Assembly: GCA_009694415.1 (NCBI GenBank)
Contig: SHUZ01000005.1
Span: forward strand, 1 to 38,540
Source: Acidimicrobiia bacterium
GTDB taxonomy: Bacteria; Actinomycetota; Acidimicrobiia; IMCC26256; JAENVU01
Direction: 5' to 3'
Length of the DNA: 38,540 nt
Part shown: one piece after another, positions 1 to 6,712 of the stretch
Layout: each line of letters starts with the position of its first letter
Position numbering within the stretch: position 1 is the stretch's first letter
Program-made: the position numbers and the translations under genes
Notes under the pieces: generated by a model
Database searches by the model: none
What the model was told of the DNA's origin: nothing
Seen by the model: only the letters and a program-made list of their open reading frames with translations

Positions 1-11
1 CCTGAAAACGG

Positions 12-1148
12 TTATGAGGCGGCTAACCGGTCTGCCGCGGCTTTTCGGTAGCGGTTGGTTGAGTGTTCTGGGTCGGTGTCGAACTGCGGGATTACCGCTT
101 TACCGAAAGTCTCAACTGTCTCGACCAGGAGTTCGTGCGGGTACACACTCCCCGATGGCCCAAGGATTAGTTGGTCGACGCCGATCGCGTCCCATCGTTC
201 AAGTACCGCAGCGCATTCCTCTGGGTTCCCCACGATCGCAGCTCCAGCCTCGCGGCCAGCGATTACCTGTTCACGCGTCGGATCTGCGATCTCATTCGGC
301 CACTCCGGAACCCACGCCGGCCTTGGGAATGTATCCAGGTACCGGAAAACGAGCGACTGTTGGCGACCATTGCCGGACCGCGTAGCCCAATCGACGGCGG
401 TGTCGCTGTCTTCGAGACACATGAAGCTCGTCGTGATTGCGATGTTGTCGTTGATGTACTCACCCACCGGATCCGCTTCTTTGATGGCTTCCTTATAGAT
501 CTCGACGAGCGGCGCCATCTTCTCCGGCGTACCGCCCGTGAAACACAAAACACCGAGGCCCAGTTGGCCCGCCTTTTCGAACGTGCCTGGATTACCTGCC
601 GCAACCCACATCGCGGGGTGCGGGGAGACATACGGCTTGGGAAGAACGTTACGTTCCGGTAGTGAAAAGAAACGGCCGTCGAACTGATATGTGCCTGGAC
701 GCCACATGTTCTTGAACTCGCCGATCACTTCGTCGTACATGTCTTTGGTGATCTCTGGTTCCGTGATTCCGAATCCGGCTTGTTCTGTCGTCGAAGATCC
801 GCGGCCGGTTCCAAATTCGAAACGGCCTTCCGAGAGGTGATCCAACATCGCTACGCGTTCGGCTACGCGCACAGGGTGATTCACAGGCGGGGTGATATTG
901 ATGATGCCCGACCCGATATGCATCTGAGAAGTGCGCGCTGCAACGAACGGCATGATCGTTTCGTTTGCCGAGATATGGGAGTACTCCCAAAGGAAGTGGT
1001 GCTCGGTCCACCACGAGTATTTCCAGTTCGTACGGTCGCCCGCCTCCGCCAGAGCCACCTCGCTCATCAAGCGCGTGTGCTCTGCATTCGGGTCACTCGC
1101 CATCAAGGCTTCGTGAACAAATCCACCCATAAACAGACCAAATTCCAT
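12..1148 (-). CDS. LLM-class flavin-dependent oxidoreductase (bacterial luciferase-like)
   Basis: 378-residue protein of the luciferase-like monooxygenase family, whose members are TIM barrels that use reduced flavin (FMN or F420). Visible family signatures are the N-terminal WWTEHHF segment (about residues 46-52), the GIINITPPVNHPVRVAE stretch (about 81-97) and GRFEFGTGRG (about 108-117). The length is normal for the family and the gene is complete. The start at 1148 is preceded on the minus strand by a good ribosome binding site, AGGGGA. The substrate cannot be read from the sequence. A perfect palindrome at 1163-1184, just upstream, matches the spacing of KstR-type sites of steroid-degrading actinobacteria, so a role in sterol or lipid breakdown is a reasonable inference but not shown. 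It is divergent from the pilus block and probably unrelated to it. Confidence 0.9.
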   Translation of the reverse strand: MEFGLFMGGFVHEALMASDPNAEHTRLMSEVALAEAGDRTNWKYSWWTEHHFLWEYSHISANETIMPFVAARTSQMHIGSGIINITPPVNHPVRVAERVAMLDHLSEGRFEFGTGRGSSTTEQAGFGITEPEITKDMYDEVIGEFKNMWRPGTYQFDGRFFSLPERNVLPKPYVSPHPAMWVAAGNPGTFEKAGQLGLGVLCFTGGTPEKMAPLVEIYKEAIKEADPVGEYINDNIAITTSFMCLEDSDTAVDWATRSGNGRQQSLVFRYLDTFPRPAWVPEWPNEIADPTREQVIAGREAGAAIVGNPEECAAVLERWDAIGVDQLILGPSGSVYPHELLVETVETFGKAVIPQFDTDPEHSTNRYRKAAADRLAAS

Positions 1149-1162
1149 GCGTTTCCCCTTCG

Positions 1163-1184
1163 AAACTAGAACCTGTTCTAGTTT
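1163..1184. promoter_or_regulatory. Perfect palindrome, KstR/TetR-type operator candidate
   Basis: Arms AAACTAGAAC and GTTCTAGTTT are exact reverse complements separated by CT. The core fits the TnnAACnnGTTnnA pattern described for the TetR-family steroid regulator KstR. It lies 14 bases before the start codon of the minus-strand oxidoreductase and overlaps that gene's likely -10 box, a position that would suit repression. The palindrome is seen directly; the regulator is inferred, and no regulator gene is in the window. Confidence 0.6.
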
Positions 1185-1210
1185 TACTCGCTACGCGGCC
1201 CATTGTCCAA
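1181..1210 (-). promoter_or_regulatory. Candidate promoter of the flavin oxidoreductase
   Basis: On the minus strand, TTGGAC (1205-1210) and TAAAAC (1181-1186) are separated by 18 bases. They resemble -35 and -10 boxes of a housekeeping sigma factor. The -10 box overlaps the palindrome at 1163-1184. Confidence 0.35.
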
Positions 1211-1218
1211 CACTGACT

Positions 1219-1246
1219 TTGATTTTTCTGGATCTGGGCCTAAAGT
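1219..1246 (+). promoter_or_regulatory. Candidate promoter of the pilin operon
   Basis: TTGATT (1219-1224) and TAAAGT (1241-1246) are spaced 16 bases apart in the only large intergenic gap upstream of the first prepilin. A start near 1253 would give a leader of about 130 bases. This leader contains small hairpins, including CCGC-AAT-GCGG near 1308-1318 and CCC-GAAA-GGG just before the pilin start. The match is only moderate. Confidence 0.35.
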
Positions 1247-1384
1247 CAGGGCTGTGGGTGCCGAAAACCCATTCACGAGATGTACCTCCACGAGAACGGT
1301 GCCATGTCCGCAATGCGGAATCGTGTGCCATGCGCGGAGGTCCCGACCGTGACAATTGAAACCCGATCCCGAAAGGGGACACGA

Positions 1385-1867
1385 ATGCAAAATGTAGCCG
1401 CACGCTTGCGGGGACGTGGAACAGATGAGCGTGGATTTACGCTCATCGAGTTGATGGTGGTTGTGTTAATCATTGCCATTTTGATCGCCATTGCAATCCC
1501 AACGTTCCTCGGAGCCAAAGATAGAGCACAGGACAAGGCCTCTCAGTCGAGCCTTCGCAACGCACTTACCAATGCGAAGGGCATCTACACCGACACTGAG
1601 TCCTATGCGGGAGCTACCGCTGCAGCCCTATTGGCTGCAGAGCCAAGCCTGACCTTCAATGCAGCTGGTGTTGCATCGACGGACCCGAAGAATGTTTCGG
1701 TTGCTTCGCCAACTGCAACGGAATGGGTCGCGGCAGCGTTGTCGAAGTCTGGCAAGTGCTTTGCTATTAAGGACACGATTACTGGTCCTGGAACCCAGTT
1801 CAAGGAGGTTGCAGGCGCTTGCACGGCGACTAACGCCAACGTCGGCGTCTGGGTAGCTGCCTGGTAG
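1385..1867 (+). CDS. pilA: Type IV prepilin (major-pilin-like)
   Basis: 160-residue type IV pilin precursor. The leader is 17 residues long and positively charged, with cleavage predicted after Gly17 in RG|FTLIE. The mature protein would begin with Phe1 and carry the conserved Glu5, followed by a hydrophobic helix (VVVLIIAILIAIAIP). The C-terminal half has two cysteines (SGKCFAIK and AGACTA) that could form the usual pilin disulfide loop. The start at 1385 is preferred over in-frame codons up to 1280 because it has the Shine-Dalgarno sequence AGGGGA and gives a normal leader length. A second, related prepilin follows beyond a strong hairpin, and the prepilin peptidase is two genes downstream. 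The subunit would be processed at the membrane and built into a pilus. Confidence 0.92.
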   Translation: MQNVAARLRGRGTDERGFTLIELMVVVLIIAILIAIAIPTFLGAKDRAQDKASQSSLRNALTNAKGIYTDTESYAGATAAALLAAEPSLTFNAAGVASTDPKNVSVASPTATEWVAAALSKSGKCFAIKDTITGPGTQFKEVAGACTATNANVGVWVAAW

Positions 1868-1891
1868 TCGAAGCCAAAAGGACCAACGGGC

Positions 1892-1930
1892 AAGAGGGCC
1901 CGGGTGTGAGAAATCCACCCGGGCCCTCTT
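1892..1930 (+). terminator. 15-bp perfect hairpin between the two prepilin genes
   Basis: Left arm 1892-1906 (AAGAGGGCCCGGGTG) and right arm 1916-1930 (CACCCGGGCCCTCTT) are perfectly complementary, with a 9-base loop. The stem is very GC-rich and stable, but no T-run follows. It may be an actinobacterial-type terminator without a U-tail, a leaky attenuator, or a structure that protects the end of the upstream pilin mRNA. Confidence 0.7.
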
Positions 1931-1955
1931 CCCTCACGGAATTTGAGGTCAGACA

Positions 1956-2423
1956 ATGTACGCAAATCGGGACTCCGAAGAAGGCTTCAGCCTTATAGAA
2001 CTGATGACGGTAGTCGGCATCATCGCAATCTTGACCGCGATCATGCTCCCCAACTTCTTGGGAGCGAAGCGGCCGGCGCAGGACCGCCAAGCACAGGGTC
2101 TCCTCAAGAATGGTGCGACGGCAGTTCGTATGGTCTCGGTGGATCTTGTGGCACCAACTGCGGCAGGTTTGGCAGCCGCAGAACCCGCACTAGAAATTGT
2201 GAGCGCGGCAACACCGGCAGCTTCGAATGCTCAGTCGGTCTCGGTCGAGGGGGGCAATGTCGGTGGAGACTGGTACCTCGTGATGGCATCGGGTTCTACT
2301 TCTGGTCGTTGTTTCGCGGTGATGGAACGTCCGTCGCAACCCACCTCATTCCAACGCGTAACGTCGGCGACCTGCCAAGCAGACCAGTTTGATCCGGCCG
2401 TGGGATGGTCAGAAGATTGGTAG
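1956..2423 (+). CDS. Second type IV prepilin (pilin-like)
   Basis: 155-residue prepilin with a 10-residue leader ending EEG|FSLIE. Glu5 of the mature form is present, as is a hydrophobic N-terminal helix (LMTVVGIIAILTAIMLP). The NFLGAK segment after the helix matches the TFLGAK of the upstream pilin. The protein also shares a cysteine pair (SGRCFAVM and SATCQAD) and a tryptophan-rich tail, so the two genes look like an old tandem duplication. The start has GAGGT upstream. It could be a minor pilin or an alternative major subunit. The hairpin at 1892-1930 would probably lower its expression relative to the first pilin. Processing by the adjacent prepilin peptidase is expected. Confidence 0.88.
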   Translation: MYANRDSEEGFSLIELMTVVGIIAILTAIMLPNFLGAKRPAQDRQAQGLLKNGATAVRMVSVDLVAPTAAGLAAAEPALEIVSAATPAASNAQSVSVEGGNVGGDWYLVMASGSTSGRCFAVMERPSQPTSFQRVTSATCQADQFDPAVGWSEDW

Positions 2424-2481
2424 CGAAGCCTCTGGGACGGTGCATGGCCGACCCGAGTTCGTCCCGTAGCCTCACTGTTCG

Positions 2482-3261
2482 ATGAGCCCCGAAGCATTCC
2501 TCATTCTCGTTTGTGTTCTCGCCGGGCTTGCCGTTGGGTCTTTCGTGAATGTTGTGATCTGGCGAGTCCCAAGGCACGAATCCGTGGCAAGACCACCATC
2601 TCATTGCCCGGCATGCAATTCACACATTGCCCCGTACGACAACATCCCTGTCGTTTCTTGGATCCTGCTTCGCGGTCGCTGTCGTCGTTGCGACGCGCGC
2701 ATCTCAGTTCGCTACCCGGCCGTTGAAATTGCCTGTGCCGGTTTATGGGTTGCGATGGCACTGCGTTTCGGCGCGTCATGGGAACTGCTTGCGTACTTGG
2801 TTCTCGTTTCCGCGTTGCTTGCACTCTCGGTGATCGATCTCGACACGTTCTTGTTGCCGAATCGGATCGTGTATCCACTGGCGGTCGCGCTCGTCGTCTT
2901 ATTCGGTTTAGCGGCGGTAGCGACGGGGGACTGGGCTAGCTTTTTGCGAGCGGTTTTGTCTGGGCTCGGTGCATTCACCGCGTTTCTTATCCTGCATTTG
3001 ATTACGCCAGCCGGAATGGGTTTAGGCGACGTAAAGCTGATGTTCTGTCTCGGCATCGCGCTCGGTTGGGTATCGGTGGGCGCAGTGTTCCTGGGTACTT
3101 TTGTTGGCTTCCTCCTCGGGGCGATCGTTGGTGTGGCGTTGATCATGCTGGGGCGCAAAGGTCGCAAGGATCATGTACCGTTCGGTCCGTTCCTGGCCAC
3201 CGGAACAGTGTTTGCGCTGTGTTTCTCGCAACCCTTATTGCGCGCGTATATGGGGTCATAG
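2482..3261 (+). CDS. pilD: Prepilin peptidase / N-methyltransferase
   Basis: 259-residue polytopic membrane aspartyl protease that cleaves prepilin leaders and, in complete family members, methylates the new N-terminal Phe. The cytoplasmic domain has the two zinc-type cysteine pairs CPAC (42-45) and CRRC (67-70), found in enzymes with the methyltransferase domain. The catalytic aspartates are the Asp in SVIDLDTFLLPN (Asp119) and the one in GMGLGDVK (Asp183). About seven or eight hydrophobic segments fill the rest. Its position directly after two prepilin genes fits the role. No strong Shine-Dalgarno sequence is visible before the ATG. Confidence 0.93.
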   Translation: MSPEAFLILVCVLAGLAVGSFVNVVIWRVPRHESVARPPSHCPACNSHIAPYDNIPVVSWILLRGRCRRCDARISVRYPAVEIACAGLWVAMALRFGASWELLAYLVLVSALLALSVIDLDTFLLPNRIVYPLAVALVVLFGLAAVATGDWASFLRAVLSGLGAFTAFLILHLITPAGMGLGDVKLMFCLGIALGWVSVGAVFLGTFVGFLLGAIVGVALIMLGRKGRKDHVPFGPFLATGTVFALCFSQPLLRAYMGS

Positions 3262-3360
3262 CCGGTCCGTACGGATCAGAGATTCAACTTACGGGCCTAC
3301 GTGCCGATGAATTTAAAATGGTGACTGCCTTGTATGACAACTATGTCCGCGTTGTCCGTG

Positions 3361-3390
3361 TTGACGAATGTTGTAGGCAAGCCTTAGTGT
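3361..3390 (+). promoter_or_regulatory. Weak promoter candidate upstream of the HTH-pilM block
   Basis: The 156-base gap after pilD contains TTGACG (3361-3366) and TAGTGT (3385-3390), 18 bases apart. The -35 is good and the -10 poor. Nothing else recognisable is present in the gap. Confidence 0.25.
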
Positions 3391-3417
3391 GCGCCGAGTC
3401 AACGATGGGAACTTAAC

Positions 3418-3642
3418 GTGGCGTCGCTCCTCTCGCATGACCTTCTGACCGCTCGTGAGGTGGCAGAGGCGATGCGGGTTTCAACAATGACGGTCTACAG
3501 ACTGATCAAATCAGGCAAACTCCGAGCGATTCGCGTCGGTAAGCACCTGCGCATTCGCGAGAGCGACGTCGCTTCTTATCTTGAGACGCGCGTTGTCGGA
3601 GCGCCGAATGGACCGGAGGGTGGAACATGGCCCGCCGTTTGA
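3418..3642 (+). CDS. Small helix-turn-helix DNA-binding protein (excisionase/MerR-like fold)
   Basis: 74-residue protein made almost entirely of one winged helix-turn-helix domain of the excisionase (HTH_17) type: LTAREVAEAMRVSTMTVYRL followed by the wing segment SGKLRAIRVGKHLRIRESDVASYL. This group includes BldC-like regulators in actinobacteria as well as phage excisionases. No integrase or phage gene is nearby, so a chromosomal regulator is the better reading. It starts at GTG 3418, and its 3' end overlaps pilM by 16 bases, so the two are probably translated together. It may regulate the pilus operon, but no target site can be assigned. Confidence 0.8.
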   Translation: MASLLSHDLLTAREVAEAMRVSTMTVYRLIKSGKLRAIRVGKHLRIRESDVASYLETRVVGAPNGPEGGTWPAV

Positions 3643-5417
3643 TCGGACTCGACATTGGAACCAACGCTGTACGCGTCGCAGAAATTGAGGCAGGCGATCA
3701 ACCGCGTGTAATAACATTTGGCCAGGTTGCTTTGCCTCCCGATGTAATGCGGGAAGGCGAAGTCGTAGATGCGGCTGCCGTGACTGCCGCCATCCAACGT
3801 CTCTGGAAAGAACTTGGTCTCGGACGCGCGGATGTCCGTGTCGGTATTGCGAGTCCGAGGGTGCTCGTGCGCACCTTCGAGTTGCAAGCGATGCCCGATT
3901 CCGATCTTGAGGGCGCGCTGCGGTTGCAAGCCCAAGACCTGATTCCGATTCCGCTGGATGATGCAGTCCTCGATTTTCAGGTTATTGAGACGAGTTCCGA
4001 AGGCCTCGGGGGAAGCGACGCCGATACCGATGAGTCGGGTGCAAAGGGCGCCGCTACAAGTCGCGTCCTCTTGGCAGCAGCACACAAAGACATGGTTAGC
4101 AGTCTCGTCGGTGCTGTCAGTGCGGCTGGATTGCGAGTGTCCGCGGTCGACCTCGTGCCGTTGGCGCTCATACGGTCGATTGGTTCTCGTATGGAGTCAG
4201 ACTCTGACGAGGTTTCCGGTGGAGCCGAAGCGATCGTCAGCGTTGGCGGTGGCGTAACAATCGTCGCCGTCCACGAGGCCGGAGTTCCTCGGTTTGTGAG
4301 GATTCTTGGCGTAGCGGGGCGGTCATTGACCGATGCAATCTCTCGGGACTTGGCGATCACCGTTGATGAGGCTGAGACGCTAAAGCGCCAGGGAAGTGGC
4401 GCAACTCCAGACCTGGCGCAGCGCGCTGCTTCTGCGATGGATCGGCCATTAGCTGACCTCGTTGAGCAAGTGCGGGGCTCACTCGATTACTACCGCACAC
4501 AGCCGGACTCCGCGAGGCTCATGCGGATTTCGCTTACGGGCGGTGGCTCGCTCACGCCCGGATTGCCAGATCGACTTGGCAATGTCCTCGGCTTGCCTGT
4601 TGAACTCGCTGAACCCCGCAGCCATTTCGCGATAGGCGACATCGGCTTTCCTCAGTCACAACTCCCGGCGCTAGATCCTTTCCTTCCAGCTCCTGTCGGT
4701 CTTGCGTTAGGCGGTCTAGCTACCGGCAAGCGTATAAACCTGCTCGGAGCCGAGGGGCGCGCCGCTCTGGATCGAGCGAAATTCTTGCGTGCCGGTGCAG
4801 CCGTCGCTGCAGTCCTCGTGCTTCTTCTCGGAGGTCTTTGGTGGCTACGTAAATCTTCGGCCGCTTCAGAGCGCGACAAGGTCGCCGCGATCGAGGAGTC
4901 GAATCGAAATCTCACATCGCGTATCGCCGCACTGTCGGACGCGGCGGAAATGCAAAGTCAGATCGATGTGTTGAGAGCCAACACTTCTACGCTGGTTGCG
5001 ACCGACATCTCCTGGGCGCGGATGCTCCAAGAGATAGCGCGAACAATTCCAAGCGACTCGTGGTTGACTGCATTCACAGGAACATCCATCTTTGGTTTAA
5101 CCTCAGCGGGAGCGGAGGCACCCGTTCAATCCGTGGCGGGTTCGGCCGCTGGCGGCAACGCGACTTTCACCGTGATGGGTCTCGACTTTCCATCCGTCTC
5201 GGCGTGGATCCAGAGGATCAGCACCATTCCGAGTTTCACGGATCTTTGGGTTCCAACAGCGACTAAGGGCTCCTCTACGACAACGGCAACAGATCCGACG
5301 AGTTCGTCGACCGTCACCTCCGGAGGACGTCCGCTTGTGAGTTACTCGTCGGATGCGGTGATCACGGCTGCTGCCCAGAGTGATCGTTTGGCTCTCCTGG
5401 ATAGGGAAACGCGATGA
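3627..5417 (+). CDS. pilM: PilM-PilN fusion, type IV pilus inner-membrane platform protein
   Basis: 596 residues, against roughly 350 for a usual PilM. Residues 1 to about 360 are an actin-like PilM ATPase: RLIGLDIGTNAVRVAEIE at the start, VSVGGGVTIVAV in the middle, and SLTGGGSLTPGLPDRL late in the domain. A linker then contains KRINLLG at about 368-374, which corresponds to the N-terminal INLLP motif of separate PilN proteins. A single membrane helix follows (about 388-406), then a short coiled-coil and a PilN-like extracytoplasmic domain. A Ser/Thr-rich stretch lies near 548-570. PilM normally binds the cytoplasmic tail of PilN to link the pilus motor to PilO, and here both partners are in one chain. 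The ATG has GGAGGGTGGAAC-type upstream bases, and the stop overlaps the pilO start (ATGA). Confidence 0.85.
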   Translation: MARRLIGLDIGTNAVRVAEIEAGDQPRVITFGQVALPPDVMREGEVVDAAAVTAAIQRLWKELGLGRADVRVGIASPRVLVRTFELQAMPDSDLEGALRLQAQDLIPIPLDDAVLDFQVIETSSEGLGGSDADTDESGAKGAATSRVLLAAAHKDMVSSLVGAVSAAGLRVSAVDLVPLALIRSIGSRMESDSDEVSGGAEAIVSVGGGVTIVAVHEAGVPRFVRILGVAGRSLTDAISRDLAITVDEAETLKRQGSGATPDLAQRAASAMDRPLADLVEQVRGSLDYYRTQPDSARLMRISLTGGGSLTPGLPDRLGNVLGLPVELAEPRSHFAIGDIGFPQSQLPALDPFLPAPVGLALGGLATGKRINLLGAEGRAALDRAKFLRAGAAVAAVLVLLLGGLWWLRKSSAASERDKVAAIEESNRNLTSRIAALSDAAEMQSQIDVLRANTSTLVATDISWARMLQEIARTIPSDSWLTAFTGTSIFGLTSAGAEAPVQSVAGSAAGGNATFTVMGLDFPSVSAWIQRISTIPSFTDLWVPTATKGSSTTTATDPTSSSTVTSGGRPLVSYSSDAVITAAAQSDRLALLDRETR

Positions 5418-6100
5418 AACGTTCGATGATCGTGGCCATTGCAGGAGGTGCAGTCGTCGTGCTGCTCGCATGGTATTTTCTCCTTTGGGCACCGGCATCT
5501 AGTGATCTCGACACAGCCCGTCAAGCCGTAGCTCAAGGCGAAGCGCAAAAGCAAAGCCTGGAGGCGACGCTCGCTCGGTTGACTGAGATCGCGAACAATG
5601 CACCACAGTTACAAGCGACGTTGGGACGCCTCGACGCCTCGATACCAGAGACTCCCGATCTAGCGGACTTTATTATTCAGGCGAACGTAATCGCTGCGGA
5701 GTCCGGTATCGACTGGCTTTCGATCTCACCTGCACCACCAGTTGCCGGGATCCCGGTTACCACAATTAGCGTGTCAATGAACGTGCAAGGTGGGTTCTTC
5801 CAGGTGCTTGATTACCTCAATCGCCTCGAAGATTTGGAACGCTTGGTAATTGTTGACACCGTCAATATTTCTGCCGAATCGCAAGTAGCAACGGATGGCC
5901 AATCCTCGAGTACAACTGGCAGCCCAACGCTCAACGTCTCACTTGCAGGACGCATGTTCACCCGGAGTGCTCCTCCAGCTGTTCCGGGAGCGCCAAGTTC
6001 CGATACGACGCCTACGACGCTTCCGGCTGCTTCGACTAGCACCACGACCCTTCCAAGTAGTTCGACCACCGCCACTACTGCAACGACGAAGGCTGCTTGA
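5414..6100 (+). CDS. pilO: Type IV pilus assembly protein PilO
   Basis: 228-residue bitopic membrane protein. It has one N-terminal transmembrane helix (about residues 5-24), a coiled-coil of about 45 residues, and a ferredoxin-like domain typical of PilO (ADFIIQANVIAAESGIDWLS and MNVQGGFFQVLDYLNRLEDL). The C-terminal 40 residues are Ser/Thr/Pro-rich and probably disordered. PilO pairs with PilN to hold the pilus alignment complex in the membrane. The start overlaps the PilM-PilN stop by four bases (ATGA), so the two are likely made in equal amounts. The low-complexity tail is unusual for PilO and resembles ones in both neighbours. Confidence 0.85.
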   Translation: MKRSMIVAIAGGAVVVLLAWYFLLWAPASSDLDTARQAVAQGEAQKQSLEATLARLTEIANNAPQLQATLGRLDASIPETPDLADFIIQANVIAAESGIDWLSISPAPPVAGIPVTTISVSMNVQGGFFQVLDYLNRLEDLERLVIVDTVNISAESQVATDGQSSSTTGSPTLNVSLAGRMFTRSAPPAVPGAPSSDTTPTTLPAASTSTTTLPSSSTTATTATTKAA

Positions 6101-6651
6101 TGAGGGAAAATAAGCGCCTAATCAGAATCGTCGCTGTCGGAGCAGGCATCGTCATTTTGTTTCTTGCTTACACCTTCTTCTTCAGCGGCGGCGATGACAC
6201 GTCTTCGCCGTCGTCCGTAGAAATTCCTGAGGTCGTTTCAAACGCAACGACGACCACAACCGCACCGGGCGAGCCAACCGTTCCAGGGGGAGAGTTCGAT
6301 GTGTTCGCAACGCGAGACCCCTTCGAGCCAGTTGTTTCGGTAGGGCCACCGCCGACCACTCCGACCACAACCTCGGGTGGGACAACGCCTGCTACGGGTG
6401 GAGGCACCAGCCCCACTACGTCGGTCAATCAGAATCCAAGTGGCGGTACGAGCGTGGCATTGCTTGACGTGTTCGAAGAAGGCGGCGTCGCCAAGGCTCG
6501 TGTTCAGGTCGGTTCGACGGTGTTCACCGTCGTAGTTGGCGATACCTTCGCGACGAGCTATCGGCTCGTCAGCATCTCTGGTACCTGCGTTCAGCTTTTA
6601 TACGGCGATGCCCCGTTCCAGTTATGCGAAGGCGAAGCGGTAATCAAATAA
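6100..6651 (+). CDS. PilP-like membrane-anchored protein of the pilus block
   Basis: 183 residues from the ATG at 6100, which overlaps the pilO stop by one base (TGATG). There is a short basic cytoplasmic tail, one membrane helix (about residues 7-28), a long Thr/Pro/Gly-rich linker (about 30-115), and a small C-terminal beta-rich domain (LLDVFEEGGVAKARVQVGST to the end). That domain has two cysteines (ISGTCVQLL and FQLCEGEA). The phrase ATRDPFEP in the linker resembles the 'RDPF' motif of PilP and of GspC-like proteins. Position and layout suggest a PilP counterpart, but no secretin is encoded here, as expected for a single-membrane organism. The PilP assignment is an inference. Confidence 0.65.
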   Translation: MRENKRLIRIVAVGAGIVILFLAYTFFFSGGDDTSSPSSVEIPEVVSNATTTTTAPGEPTVPGGEFDVFATRDPFEPVVSVGPPPTTPTTTSGGTTPATGGGTSPTTSVNQNPSGGTSVALLDVFEEGGVAKARVQVGSTVFTVVVGDTFATSYRLVSISGTCVQLLYGDAPFQLCEGEAVIK

Positions 6652-6712
6652 CTGGTAGCTGAAATTAACGAGGCCCGGTTCGACTAGTTCATGCCGGTAA
6701 CCTGAGTTGGTC

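Noticed and set aside
1280-1384. Longer N-terminus for the first prepilin
   Set aside because: It would give an implausible 52-residue leader; ATG 1385 has a proper ribosome binding site and a normal leader length.
3418-3642. Phage excisionase and a mobile element
   Set aside because: No integrase, attachment-like repeats or other phage genes nearby; the gene overlaps pilM and fits a chromosomal regulator.
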